Assembly: GCA_024364735.1 (NCBI GenBank)
Contig: JAGFNQ010008264.1
Coordinates: 405,560 to 469,559, forward strand
DNA from: Boesenbergia rotunda
Lineage: Eukaryota > Streptophyta > Magnoliopsida > Zingiberales > Zingiberaceae
DNA length: 64,000 bases
Direction: 5' to 3'
Every line of letters starts with the position of its first letter. The stretch's first letter is position 1. Under the pieces are notes generated by a model. It saw nothing but the letters and a program-made list of their open reading frames with translations. It was not told the origin of the DNA and searched no databases. Made by a program: the position numbers and the translations under genes. Below, one piece after another: positions 32,150 through 44,391 of the stretch.

Positions 32150-35100
32150 GGGGCGGAGATGGTTGGCGTGTCATGGCCTTTCCAGCCCCTTGCCTTTATT
32201 GTCTTCTAGATAATAGCTACCCCCGGTGAGCTTTTTGATGATAACATACAGTCCGTCCCACTGCGGCTCTAGCTTCCCAAGGTCGTCGACTGGCTTGATC
32301 CTCCTCCAGACCTTGTCACCAACCTCAAAGCTGCAAGCGATAACCCGGCGATTATAGGCTTGCTACATCCTTCGTCAATATGCTTCCAACCGAGCTGCTA
32401 CCCTATCCCGCACCTCAGATATGAGGTCCAGGTCAATCAGCCGTTCTTGATCGTTCTCCTCCTTGTGATAGTGTTGTCGTCGGGCGGACTCCTCCCTTAC
32501 CTCCACTGGGATGACGACCTCAGCCCCGTATACCAGTTAAAAAGGGCTCTCGCCTGTTTCTTCTCGTGGGGTGGTACGGTAGGACCACAGGATGATAAGG
32601 AGTTCATCGACCCAGCTGCCCCCGACGTGATCTAGATTTATCTTGAGTCCCCGCAAGATTTCACGATTGACAACCTCAGCCTGTCCATTGCCTTGCGGGT
32701 AGGCTACTGAGGTGAAGGACTGCCGAATGCCCAACCCCTTGCACCATTCTTTCAGCTTGCATCCTGCAAATTATCTTCCATTGTCCAACACCAGCTTATG
32801 GAGGATGTCGTATCTGCAGACGATGTCCCTCCATAGGAATTTCATCACCGCAACCTCCGTGATGTTCGCCAGGGTTCCGCTTCTACCCATTTGGAGAAAT
32901 AGTCTACGAGAACCAGCAGGAACTTCTTCTGCTGTGGCCCAATGGGAAAGGGACCTACAATGTCCATTCCCCACTGATCGAAAGGGCAGGACACTGTGGA
33001 GACTCGCAAGGGCTCAGTCGGGTGGTGAGTCACATGTTGATGTCTCTGATAGGCTTCTCACCCGACCATGAACTTGAGAGCATCGGCCTGTAGGGTAGGT
33101 CAAAAGTACCCTGCCAAAATGATCTTCCTGGACAAGGTTTTTCCCCCGATGTGACTCCCGCAGATGCCTTCATGTACCTCCCTCATCACGTAGTCGGCCT
33201 CCTCTGGCTCGACACATTTGAGGAGAGATCGCGCAATGGCCCTCCTATACAGTTGATCGCCGACCAGTGTGACTCTGGTCGCCCGGCGGCGGAATAGCCA
33301 GCTTCCTTGGTCCATGCTTGGGACGGTCCCATTGCGGAGGAACCTCACATATGAATCCCTCCAATCGATTCTGGTGTCGTCCCCCGCTTCCTCTCCAATC
33401 TGCGCTACTGTCCCCTCCGTCGTACTAGGTTCATTTAGCTGTCAGGTGGAGATAGAGCTAGCCAGTTTGGCTAGCTCGTCGGCCTGAACATTGTCAGCCC
33501 TGGAGATCTTCTATAAGATAACCTCCATGAAGGAGGCCTTCAGCTGTTCGTAAAAGGCTATATATTTTTGCAGGCGCTCACACCTAACTTCAAAGCCGCC
33601 CTTTATCTGGTACACCACAAGCTGAGAGTCTGAATATACAGTAACCCGACTAGCCCCAATGTGCTTAGCTGCTTGCAGGCCTGCCAGGATCGCCTCGTAC
33701 TCAACTTCATTGTTGGTAGCTTTGAGGTGGAGCCGGATGGATAAATGTAATGTGTCTCCCCAAGGGGAAACCATTAACACCCCAGCCCTGCTGTGCTGGC
33801 TGTTGGAGGACCCATCCACATAGATCTTCCACATCCGTTCGACCTCGGACTCTGGGACAGTCTCCAGCATGAAGTCCGAGGGGGTTTGTGCCTTGATAGC
33901 GACGCGAGGCTGATACTCAATACTGTATTCACTTAACTCCGTCGTTCATTTGATCAACCGACCCGAAGCTTTGGGATTAGTGAGGACTCGTGCAAGCGGG
34001 CTGTTGGTGAGGACCATGATGGGGTGTGCTAAGAAATATGCCCTTAACCTCCGGGTCATTAAGACCAGGGCATAAGCTAGTTTCTCCATCATGGTGTATC
34101 GTGTTTCGGCATCTTTTAGGAGATGTCTGAAGAAGTATATGGGATATTGCACCCTGTCTTGTTCTCGAACAAGCCCCGAGCCTACCGTTTGCTCTGCGAC
34201 TGATAGGTACACAAACAAGGTCTCCCCTTCCACCAGTTTGTAGAGGATGGGGAGTGCGGCGAGATAAGTGTTCAAATTTGCAAAGGCCTTCTCACACTGT
34301 TCATCCCACTCAAATTTGACTGCCTTTCTTAGAATCATGAAGAATGGCAGGGTCTTATCTGCAGATTTGGAGATGAATCTGGACAGCGCCGTGATTCTTC
34401 CATTCAGCTGTTGTACCTCCATGAAGTTGTGAGGGGGCGACATATCCAGAATAGCTTTTACTTTTCCCGAATTGGCCTCGATCCCCCTCTCTGTCACCAT
34501 GAAACCCAGGAACCGGCCGCTTTTTACCCCTAACAAACACTTAGCGGGGTTTAATTTTAGCATATTGGCCCTTAGGGTGGCGAATGTTTCTTCCAAGTCG
34601 GCTATCATGTCGCTTCCCTTGTCAGTCTTGACCAGGATATCATCCACATACACTTCGATGTTTCTTCCGATCTGGTGCCTGAAGAATTTGTCCATCATCC
34701 GCTGGAACATGGCACCAGCGTTGCGCAAGCTGAAAGGCATGACATTATAACAATACGTACCGTCGGCTGTCACAAAACTGACTTTCTCCTGGTCCTAGGG
34801 AGTGAGCGGGACTTGGTGGTAGCCTTGATAGGCATCTAACATTGAGATAAACTCACAACCGGCTGTAGAGTCCACTAACCGGTCTATTCGAGGCAGGGGA
34901 TAACAATCGTTGGGGCATGCTTTATTCAAATCACGAAAGTCGATGCAGACCCGCCATTTACCTCCTGGCTTAGGGACGAGGACTACATTAGCCAACCAGG
35001 CCAGGAATTGAACTTCCCTGATGTGTCCGGCTTTTAACAACTTCTGAACATCATCTCGGATAGTCTTATCTTGCTCTGGTGCAAGGTGCCTCCGCCTCTG

Positions 35101-35150
35101 CTTCACAGGTCGCGCTCCCGGGGTAACATGCAGATGATGCATGGCTAACG
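32150..35150 (-). pseudogene. Retand-type pol: RT, RNase H, second RNase H, integrase (disrupted)
   Basis: Read downward. RT 35142-34450: KPGGKWRVCIDFRDLNKACP, SMLDAYQGYHQ, then a stop near 34797, FVTADGTYCYNVMPF, catalytic YVDD at about 34645. RNase H 1 continues to 33946 (EKLAYALVLMTRRLRAYF). A separate plant-type RNase H at 33870-33430 keeps IYVDGSSN, NNEVEYEAILAGL, VYSDSQLV and ADELAKLAS (catalytic D, E, D, D); this second RNase H is diagnostic of the Tat lineage. Integrase: zinc region 33348-33090 with both His but the Cys pair lost, core WGMDIVGPFP (about 32970), VLDNGR (32780), GNGQAEVVNREI (32680). Several stops and frameshifts break the chain, so it is inactive. It has pol but not gag. 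Confidence 0.88.
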
Positions 35151-35345
35151 CCGGGGGAACCCCTTTGATTTCTTCGGCGGCCTAAGTGAAGACATCTTTG
35201 TGGCTCCGCAGGCAATCTACGAGACGACTTCTTAGTTCCGGTGCAAGGTCAATGACGATCCGCGTAACTCCCCCTCCTTGTTGAGGGTGAATCCGCACTT
35301 CCTCGCTCTCGACCTCCCTCCGTTCTCCTTGGGTCCTTCATCTTC

Positions 35346-35570
35346 TCACGGGTCGGTGAGATTCACTTGCAAGGCTTCGCAGAATTTTGGTAAGGCCCTG
35401 TGAGAGGGATCCAGGGGGACCACGGGGATCTCCCTTTGATCCAAAGCCCCTCGTGGTGAATCGACGGGCTCCACTTGTGGATGCCGGAGCGTTTCTTTGA
35501 GGGTGGTAGCCCCTTGGTGAACAAGTTCCTCTTTTGTCAGGATCATGGACTGTCCCACCGGCTCTGCCAT
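35346..35570 (-). pseudogene. Retand gag N-terminal remnant
   Basis: MAEPVGQSMILTKEELVHQG... parallels MAGSEGQPLTLTREELDHLV at 17895, including the position 30-50 bases after the primer-binding site. Only 74 residues remain; the capsid, zinc-binding and protease regions are gone, so a large internal deletion joins it to the protease-RT linker. Confidence 0.7.
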
Positions 35571-35596
35571 CGGTGCTCCTTCGGGTGCTTTACTAG

Positions 35597-35614
35597 TTTC
35601 CCACAGACGGCGCC
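35597..35614 (-). other. Primer-binding site of Retand-type element
   Basis: TGGCGCCGTCTGTGGGAA on the minus strand, five bases from the LTR end at 35620. Confidence 0.75.
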
Positions 35615-35619
35615 AAACT

Positions 35620-36358
35620 TGTTCCGGAAGGAATCAACGTCAACGGTCAGTCACCAGGGTTCTGCCCACGCGGACGCTGACGATTGAAGAGGAAGTTATA
35701 CCCTACGAGATTAATACGAGCGTTAGGGGAACACGTCGGAGGTTGTCCGGCAGAGCCCACTCCGACACTCAAGTCAGTGCCTCGAAGGAGACGATGAAAA
35801 GAAGGCAAGACAGTATGTGTGTAGTAAAGAATGTGTAACCCCCTTACCAGAGGGGTTGGAGTACCTTTTATACCTACAGCGACCATCTACGACCTTCGCC
35901 ACGTCCCTTCGATTATTGGTTAATGGATCATCCTGGTAAAGGTCCCCACGGTTCTTCAATCTGGGTCATTGCGATGATTAAGGCTCTGATGGCCGCTTAT
36001 CATGGGTCATAATTACTCCGTAATGATGGATAATGATGACCCGCCGATCCGAGAAAAACGGACCTCTGCTTGAGTGTCCCTTGGGCCCACTGTCCCGAGG
36101 TGATCTCGAGGTTGTTTGGCCCCGGGTCCCGGGCATTCATCTCTCCGAGGTGCTCTCGAGGACTTACCCCCTGAGGTAAGCTCGGGGGTGTGTCTTTCTG
36201 AAGCTATTTTCGGGGTTATACCTACTCGAGTTGGTCTCTGAGTTCCCTTTCCTGAGAGAGTCTCGGGTGTCACAACAAGGGAGTCGTTCCGGCTCGGTGG
36301 TTTTTACCACACAACTTCTTCAGCCCCCGTGCCCGCCACGGGGCATTCAACCCCATCA
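35620..36358 (-). mobile_element. Retand-type 5' LTR (minus strand)
   Basis: 739 bp, TGATGGGGTTGAATG...CCGGAACA. The upstream edge at 36358 abuts a PIF transposase fragment whose sequence is recognisable from the copy at 37455, supporting the boundary. The 3' LTR is absent because the element is cut at 31587. Confidence 0.78.
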
Positions 36359-36600
36359 ATATGTTTTAACTTTTTTCTATACCAATAACGAGCTGGACCT
36401 TTGACAATTGCCCATCGAGCTTAGAGCACCCCAAATGCTCGTTCAACATCTTTTCTTATAGCCTCTTGTCTTTCCTTAAACAATCTTCTTTTGGAATCTT
36501 TCGGATAAGAAAAAGTCTTCACGAAAGTAGCTCATTCCGAATATATTCTATCTGTTAAATAATACCCCTTCTTACTTGTGTGTTGTCAAATAAGACAAAG
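36359..36600 (-). pseudogene. PIF/Harbinger transposase fragment (copy 1)
   Basis: Nearly the same sequence as 37455-37528 plus 38615-38755. In shifting minus-strand frames it gives FKERQEA.RKDVERAFGV, the part with the third catalytic residue (E in VERAFG) of the plant DDE_Tnp_4 family. It is cut at 36358 by the Retand LTR. Non-functional. Confidence 0.7.
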
Positions 36601-37254
36601 ATAAATGATGTAAGCATGTAATTTGATCAACAAGACATAAGTGTAGACATGTAGCAATTTAAAAAATAATAATTTTTTATTTTTAATTTCTCCTAAATGA
36701 TGGAACGTTTTTTAACATAAAAAGTTTAAGTACTGTAAAATTTTATTTTATTAATTATATTATATGATTGCCTATACAATTAAAATTTTAGCTTCGTCCT
36801 TGAGTGCATCCGTAATGATTTAACACCTTTAATATTATAATATCTACTATCTCATCAAAAAGTATGGATTCCATGTGTCACATACACATTAATATTAATA
36901 TCTTTATTCTCTCATATTCGTTTAACATTCAATACTTATTATTTATAGGGTTCACATGCCACATACATACTATCTCGCCTATACATTCTCTCACAAATTC
37001 ATTCTCTCACATAAACATTCTTTATTTTCAATTTTATTTGTGAAATTTAAATTATTATATTTAAAATAAATTATAATAATATTTTTAAATATATTTATTA
37101 TTATTTAAAATTAAAATATTATTATAAGTTCGAAATGAAGAGTACAACCTAAAAAATAACCCTAGCATATAATTAAAAAATAAAATATAAATTAAATATT
37201 AAGTGAAACTATAAAATACTAATTCAAGGGTTGTTGTTGTATTGTGACCAAATA
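36601..37254. other. AT-rich spacer
   Basis: No ORF. It contains repeated CTCTCACA / ACATACA and long A/T runs. It is probably the end region of one or both Harbinger copies. Confidence 0.35.
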
Positions 37255-39660
37255 TGTTCAACTTAGTCGACACGAAGTTGGTGATTCACATGACGGTCAC
37301 GTAGTTGTGAATTTGTCCGGAGATAATCATGAAATTCTCGGTTTGAGTCCAGGACGGGTTGTGCGAGTTCATTACCTTCATCATTGTACCAATTTGTCAC
37401 ACGATCTCTCTCATCTTCCACAATCATGTTGTGTAAAATAATGCATGCTAACATAATATGTTTTAATTTTTTTCTATACCAATAACGAGTTAGACTTCTG
37501 ACAATTGTCCATCGAGCTTAGAGCACCCTGTTAGGACCAAAAGGAATTTAGATATCTCCACAATGACATGATATTGTCCACTTTTGGCCAAACCCTCATG
37601 ATTTTGCTCTTAGGCTCTCCCAAAAAGCCTCATGCCAATGGAGATACCATATTCCTTATAAACCTATGATCTTTCCATGTGTTTCTCAATGTGGGACTAA
37701 GTTTGCACCCTTGCAACCCCTAACAATCTCCCCCTCAAACAAAGGACCACATGCCCCCACCACAAACAGAAACTCTTTCCATTTTTGATGTCTGATCCAC
37801 CAGGAATTTGCCCCTCGGTCCACCTGACCTACTAGCTAGGACTTCACCACTTAGCCGTAACTAGAACTGGTCCTCTTGATCAAGACACAGGAGCCCACAC
37901 ATCCTTTATTTATGGCTTAACACACATGGTTAGATCTGGATCATGAAGAGCAACCTCGCTCTGATACCACTAGTTAGGACCAAAAGGAATTTAGATATCT
38001 CCACAATGGCATGATATTGTCCACTTTGGGCCTAAGCCCTCATGGTTTTGCTCTTGGGCTCTCCCAAAAGGCCTCATGCCAATGGAGATACCATATTCCT
38101 TATAAACCTATGATCTTTCCATGTGTTTCTCAATGTGAGACTAAGTTTGCACTCTTGCAACCCCTAACAATCCCCCCCTCAAATAAAGGACCACATGTCC
38201 CCACCACAAACAGAAACCCTTTTCGTTTTTGATGTTTGATCCACCAGGACTTTGCCCCTCGGTCCACTTGACCTACTAGGACTTCACCACCTAGCCGCAA
38301 CTAGAACTGGTTCTCTTGATCAAGACACAAGAGCCCACACATCCTTTATTTAAGGCTTAACACACATGGTTAGATCTGGATCATGAAGAGCAACCTCGCT
38401 CTGATACCACTTGTTAGGACCAAAAGGAATTTAGATATCTCCACAATGGCATGATATTGTCCACTTTAGACCTAAGCCCTCATGATTTTGCTCTTGGGCT
38501 CTCCCAAAAGGCCTCATGCCAATGGAGATATCATATTCCTTATAAACCTATGATCTTTCCATGTGTTTCTCAATGTGGGACTAAGTTTGTACCCTTGCAA
38601 CCCCTAACACACCCTAAATGCTCGTTCAACATCTTTTCTTACAACCTCTTGTCTTTCCTTAAACAATCTCCTCTTGGAATCTTCTGGGCAAGGAAAAGTC
38701 TTCTCGAAAGTAGCTCATTCCGGATATATTTCATCTTTTAGATAATACTCCTTTATATTGAGTGTCGTTGACGGTGAAATTAATCTCTAGGGTATTTCCT
38801 TGCAAGGCGTTATTGAATATGGGAGATTCATACAACAGTTTAAGATCATTACGTGAACTTATGATACCAAAGAATACATGTCATATCCACAAGTCTTGAG
38901 ACGCGACCACTTCAAGCACAATTGTTAGTGATCCATGACCTCTTGTAAATTGACCTTTCCAAGAAACTAGATAATTTTTCCATTTCCAATGTATGCAATC
39001 AAGGATGCCTAACATTACAGGGAAACTGTGTCTTTCATCATGCAATTGAAGAAGGCGTTGAACATCATCAGCATTTTGGCCTTTTCAAGTATTGATCACT
39101 AAAGAGTTCAACCACATAAACACAGAACTTGAAAAGGCATTGGATGATGGTTGATTCACCCATGCATAGGTATTCATCAAGATGGTCGACTGGGACTCCA
39201 TAAGTTAATTGGCAAATCGCAGCTATACATTTTTGTAGTGGTGTCAAGCCTTGTCTACTTGCAGCATCATCCCTCTGTTGAAAAAACGATGAACGACTCT
39301 CAAGTGTATTCACTATGTGACAAAATGAATCTCTTCGCATGCGAAATCGTCTTCGAAATATTTAATCTGGATACACTGGGTTTGTGGAGAAATAATCATT
39401 GAAGAGTCTCACATGCCTAGCTTCATAATTTCTTTAGATGAACCTTCTTCTTCGTCGCATCTCATTTTTACTTTGATATGCTTCAATTATTTGTCGGTTT
39501 TATTGAAGTATCAATGACATTAGCTCATTCCCCGGATCATAACCTTCGTCAACATCTTCAATATGGACTTCATTTTCACTTGTCGAGTCGGAGATGGTGC
39601 TACTTGAAGATTGAGATATATTTGAAGAAAACGAATTTAAAGCTAATGAAGAATAACGAA
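37255..39660 (-). pseudogene. PIF/Harbinger transposase (copy 2), split by a TRIM
   Basis: Minus strand, from about 39660: acidic start, RRRRRFI..NYEARHVRLFNDYF, MRRDSFCHIVNTLE (39340), GLTPLQKCIAAICQLTYGVP, DHLDEYLCMGESTIIQCLFKFC, then GILDCIHWKWKN (first D), DLWI-stop-HVFFGIISSRNDLKLL (second D), FKERQE..RKDVERAF (E), and the C-terminal LACIILHNMIVEDERDRV (37454-37263). This is the plant DDE_Tnp_4 transposase that cuts and pastes Harbinger elements. At least five stops or frameshifts and the 1,081-bp TRIM insertion at 37529-38609 make it a pseudogene. No terminal inverted repeats or MADF/Myb partner ORF found. Confidence 0.8.
37529..38609 (-). mobile_element. TRIM array with three LTRs
   Basis: Three LTRs of about 198 bp (37529-37725, 37972-38169, 38412-38609) separated by two ~243-bp internal domains, each with an initiator tRNA-Met primer-binding site (GTGGTATCAGAGCGAGG on the minus strand) and a TTTGAGGGGGAGAT polypurine tract. 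LTR ends TGTTAGG...CCTAACA. Flanked by the 5-bp duplication CACCC (37524-37528 and 38610-38614). Same family as 8072-8566. Non-coding. Confidence 0.9.
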
Positions 39661-39829
39661 TTATAGAATACAATGATTGAATTGAGAGTGATTGGGAGAG
39701 AGGTGTTTGAAGATTTAAATGAGAGTTGTAAGGTGATCAGTATTTATAAATGAAAATTTAATTTTTTATTAAAGTAGTCGTTTGTGACCGTTTCCTGACA
39801 GTTGTGAGCGTTTACTAGCCGTTTAGGTG

Positions 39830-40125
39830 ACCATTGTCGATCTCCAATCGATTACAGCTACCCTCAATCGATTGAAGACATCCCTAGTTGTAGTCCTAAA
39901 TCGATTCGGGACATATTGGGGGTGCCCTTAATCGATTGGGGCAACCACCAATCAATTGAAGACATCCTCAATTACAATCCTGAATTGATTCAGGGCACAT
40001 TAGGTGGTCCCCTTAATCGATTGGGCAGCCACCCCCCAATCGATTGAGGAATCGATTAGGCGGTTCTTTAATCAATTGGGGCGGCCCCCAATCGATTGGA
40101 AATGTCATGTCATCGTTGATGAACA
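39830..40125. repeat. Array of CAATCGATTG palindromes
   Basis: About ten ATCGATT/AATCAATT units spaced 15-40 bases apart, several followed by GGGGC or preceded by CCCC. Similar to the array in the LTR at 62177-63586, but no LTR ends were found here. Confidence 0.75.
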
Positions 40126-41170
40126 CGTTCAAGCATCTTAATGCGTTCATCGCATCGGTCATTTAACGCATTCGCCACAACGATATTAATGCATGCGGCT
40201 TCGTTAATCGAGTATTATAGTCTACTTTGTCTAGTTATAATCCTAATAATCAAGAACAATTACATAACATAGAATGGCAGACGGATTTATTTTTGAAAAT
40301 TTTTTACTTTGAAAACGGTTGGTAGATTTGATATCTTATGAGAGGCCAATTTTACAAGCCTTCTTACTTGCATTTTGATTTGTATAAAACCCCATCATTG
40401 TGAAACAACCATTTCACCTAAAGGTCGGACTGCTTAATTTAGTCGAAATCACTGTTCGATCATCGGATGGTATCGAAATGAGAAGGTAATCAAGATTTTC
40501 ATAACTTTTAGTGGGCGGTTTAATAAAAAAAATATCATGTCTAATTATTAGACATTCATTAACATCCTTTCATAGTTGTAGCATAAAGATAGAATTGGTC
40601 TATCTCAGGGGCTCCACATGACCGGTCCCACGGACCATCGATTATAAGTGTGTCTCGATCAAATGGTCCACAGAAATCAAAAAATTAACAATTTCTTTTG
40701 TCTAGATAGGGAACCTCAAAATTAGCTCCACTACGCACCAATTTTAGCATTCTTAGGTTGCTCCACCACGTTTTGTAGCTAGTGATAATGAATGTTGTAC
40801 CTAATGATAAAATATTTAAAGGAACACATTTTATTTTTTTTTAAAAAAACAGAATTTAACATGTTTTTTTTATATAAATTATGTTTTAAACGATAGGTAA
40901 ATCAAGAGTAAGGAAGATTGTTTACTTGTAGGAGTAGTGGGATAAAATTTTGAATACTTGAATTAGAAATAAGAATAATATAATAATAAGAACTTTGATA
41001 CATTCAGTAAAAAAATTTAATGAAATGTTTGCTCACTTGATATCAGGATTCAGGAACTTTAGTACTTAATCTGGAGGTCTAGAGTTCGAATTCTGAAAAG
41101 ACAAAAATCCACTGGCCAGGGTAGAAAGATCTTGTGAGTAACGGCACGACCGACGGTCGACGACCAAAGG
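40126..41170. other. Intergenic, no gene seen
   Basis: AT-rich, with no ORF carrying a recognisable domain and no clear element boundary. Confidence 0.4.
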
Positions 41171-41174
41171 AGCC

Positions 41175-41330
41175 AAGTTGTTGGGCCGTCAAAAATGGAA
41201 TTTGACCGTCCAAGGGGCCGAGAGGTCGGGTCGACGGGGTTACAATAAAAAGACGTTTTTTATTGTAACGACACGACCCCTCAACCCATTGACGGCCAAA
41301 TTAACATTTGACAGCCCAACAACCTAGCCC
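41175..41330. mobile_element. Foldback (inverted-repeat) element
   Basis: Arms of about 70 bases: left AGTTGTTGGGCCGTCAAAAA... to GGGGTTACAATAAAAA (ends 41250), four-base loop GACG, right TTTTTTATTGTAACGACACG... to GACAGCCCAACAACCT (41322). A further GGCCCAACAACTT copy follows at 41368-41380. No coding capacity. Confidence 0.65.
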
Positions 41331-41934
41331 CTCGGCCCAATAACCTGGCGGCCAAATCAATATTTGGAGGCCCAACAACTTAGTGAATGATATGGTATTT
41401 AACATGTAGATATTCGATTATCATTTGGATGGTTTTTTTTAATGTGTAATCGTTAAAAATTAATGAATATTTTATTATAATATGACGTCATTCATGATAT
41501 ATTAGATAATAATTAAATTTGAATATGATTAATACAGTATCATTAAAAAAAATTATTGTTCGTTCGAATAAATCGAAAAACGTTTATAATGATTGATCGA
41601 AAATCGAGCATCTCATATTCATTTAACAAATAAAAAATCTGATGACAATTCGCTCTCCGTCCGAGGACAATAAATTCGTCATATTCATGAATCAACCTAG
41701 CATTCCATGCATGTGAATAAAGGGCCCCATGTCCGATTGTGACGAATAATATCTCCATCATTGACAGGGGAATGGCCAGCGACGGCTCAGGTTCAAAGAT
41801 CACCGATCGGACGGCCATCAGGGCCCCATCGCTAGATTGGGGTGGGATATGATCGTCCCTACTCCCTAGTACCCTTATTTTCCTAGTGCAGTCATCTTCC
41901 TCCTCCAGTCGCAGAAGATCGTCCAGCAGGAAAG
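41331..41934. other. Upstream region of the GT61 gene
   Basis: AT-rich, then a GC-richer stretch from 41760. The minus-strand frame at 41543-41818 has no domain. The promoter and 5' leader of the GT61 gene should be here, with no clear TATA box assigned. Confidence 0.35.
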
Positions 41935-43566
41935 ATGAAACTGGCAGCGCAGCTGAAGGGAGTTCACCCTCTGTACTACGGAGCGTGGTTGCTCGTCGTA
42001 TGCTTCCTTCTCTCCCTGATCTACGTCTCCACCACCAAATCCGACGGCCTGATCAGTCTTTCCTCCCGTAAGGACTCATTAATTCAGATTGCTTTCTTCA
42101 TCGTTTTTGTGTTCTTGTCTTCTGATTTCTGCCTCGCAGTGGGTTCTCAGATCTCTTTCTCTGTTGCAGCTAATAGCAGCCCACAATTTAGTAAGTTTTC
42201 TAAAGCTGGAAGATGAAACAAAGGATTCACATTCTTTCCCCTTTTTGAATTTTTTTTTGTTCTTTTCTTGGAATCGTGGTTAGATTTTGAAATCTGCTCT
42301 GCAGGGACGAGGGAAGAACAGGGGATTGATCAGAGATCGCCCCCAAACAATGTTTCTACTACGACTGTGGTTCAGTTGCAGAGATCTCCCGCTACGAAAG
42401 CAGAAATGTCGGATCGATCGCCGCTGTGCGATTTTTCCAACTACAGAAGCGACATTTGTGAAATCAGGGGCGACGCCAGAGTAGCCGGCAAGGATTCGTC
42501 ATCTGTCGTAGCAGTTCTTCCCGGCGGCGGCTCGAGCGTCCGGTCGTGGAAGATCAAGCCGTACGCCAGGAAGTCGGACCCGAGGGCGATGGGCAATGTC
42601 CGGCCGATCGACGTGCGAGCGGTGGTCGAGCATATCGCCTCCGCCGTTCCGCGATGCGACGTGAACCACACGGCGCCCGGCGTGGTTTTCTCCACCGGAG
42701 GCTACCTCGGCAACTACTTCCACGATTTCACCGACGTGCTGGTCCCGCTCTTTCAGACCGCCGGGGCGTTCGCCGGCGAAGTCCAGCTCGTCGTCGCCGA
42801 CTTCAAGTTCTGGTGGGTCGGAAAATACTCGCCGTACTTCGCCAGGATCTCGCGGTACCCGATCATCGACTTCGACAGGGACGAACGCGTCCACTGCTTC
42901 CGGCACGTGCTCGTCGGACTGAGGAGCAGCCGCGACTTGATGATCGACCCGGCGAGCTCGCCGGCGAGGTACACCATGCTCGACTTCGCCAAGTTCATGA
43001 GAGAATCGTACTCGCTCGACCGCGACCGCGCCGGCGGCGGGCGGGGGAAGAGGAACCCGAGGCTGTTGGTGATCGCGAGGGCCAGGACCCGGAAGTTCAT
43101 GAACGTGGACGAGATCGCGAGGCTAGCGAGGAAGGTGGGGTTCGAGGTGGTGGTGGCGGAGGCGGACTTCGGCGGCGTGGCCAACTTCTCCCGGGTCGTC
43201 AACTCCTGCGACGCCATGCTGGGCGTGCACGGCGCGGGGCTGACCAACGCGGTGTTCCTGCCGACGAACGCGGTTCTGATTCAGGTGGTGCCTTTCGGGA
43301 AACTGGAGTGGATCGCGGCGAACTACTTCAGGAATCCGGCGAGGGAGATGAGGCTGCAGTACCTGGAGTACACGATCGGAGAGGAGGAGAGCACGCTGAC
43401 GGAGCTGTACTCGAGGGACGACCCGGTGTTTAGAGATCCGGAGTCGATCCACAAGCTGGGGTGGTCTCGGATGGGCGCGATCTATCTGGACAAGCAGAAC
43501 GTGAGGTTGGATTTGAGGCGGTTCAGGCCGGTTTTGGCGAGGGCTCTGAAGCTTCTCAGGAAGTAA
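41935..43566 (+). CDS. GT61 family glycosyltransferase (xylan-modifying type), two exons
   Basis: Exon 1 41935-42067, intron 42068-42304 (GTAAGG...CTCTGCAG), exon 2 42305-43566; the phase-1 junction joins exactly and gives 464 residues. Residues 17-31 (AWLLVVCFLLSLIYV) form one membrane anchor near the N-terminus, so a type II Golgi protein. The lumenal domain has GT61 hallmarks: VVFSTGGYLGNYFHDFTD (about 172-189), RYPIIDFDRDERVHCFRHVL, IARARTRKFMN (301-311), CDAMLGVHGAGLTNAVFLP (about 345-363), IQVVPFGKLEW, and a C-terminal YLDKQNVRLDLRRFRPVLARAL. Characterised plant relatives add arabinosyl or xylosyl groups to xylan; the donor sugar here is not predictable. Exon 2 is very GC-rich. All key motifs are intact; probably functional. 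Confidence 0.92.
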
Positions 43567-44391
43567 CTACTAACTGGCGCGCGGCTGGCGGTATTGGAGA
43601 AGATTTCGATAGGAAACGAAGTCCACCGCCAACAATGAATATTATGAATTTCAAAATATAAGAATATGAAATGCCAGATGGCATCTCGATTCATGAAACA
43701 TTTTTTCTTTGGCCAAAAATATAGTGAGCACTCTGTCTTATAGTTATGATTTTAAATTTGTTATAATGTATATTTAATCTATTCAAAAATATTAATATGG
43801 GTAGAAGTCTTACAACCGGATCACTATCATTTATATTACAAAAAGCTATTAAATCACAGGCTTGACTTATTCACCATAATATTTACGGTATAATAGTTAT
43901 GAAATATTAATTATAATTTCAAAATTATAATAATGTATACTTAATCTCTTCAAAAATATTCATGTTATAATATCCTACCACGATAAGAATTCAGTTTTGC
44001 TTATTATCATTCACGTTAAAGCAGTTAGAGGCGGAAATGAGTCAACTCACTAGTGCTATTCGGATTTCGATTCGAAAAAAAATTATTCGATTAAGTTAAT
44101 TAGTCCAATTCAAATTTAATTTCAAACTCTAAAATATTATCAAGCTGAGCTTAGCTTAACAATATTTAATTCACGACAAAATATTCATTTAAGATTTAAG
44201 GCTCACGAGCGAACGTATTCGTTAAAAGGTTATATATGTGTTCCGTTGCGGATCACCCATCGTACAACTGTGCGCACCGACGATCCAAGCACCTAGATCA
44301 GTTGTTTCTTTTTTTATTATTATTATTTTAATAATAATTTCTTAATCTTATAATATACTCGCAAACGTCTAAAATTTTTTATTTTGAATAC
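43567..44391. other. GT61 3' flank, AT-rich
   Basis: 3' untranslated region of the GT61 gene followed by AT-rich DNA; no other feature seen. Confidence 0.4.

Noticed and set aside
32150..35150. Integrated plant pararetrovirus as source of the RT
   Set aside because: RT is followed by two RNase H domains and an integrase, between LTR-type features; this is Ty3/gypsy Tat lineage, with no movement or coat protein.
42499..43452. Alternative long frames over the GT61 exon (295 codons plus, 164 and 135 codons minus)
   Set aside because: They overlap the clear GT61 frame, have biased composition and no motifs.
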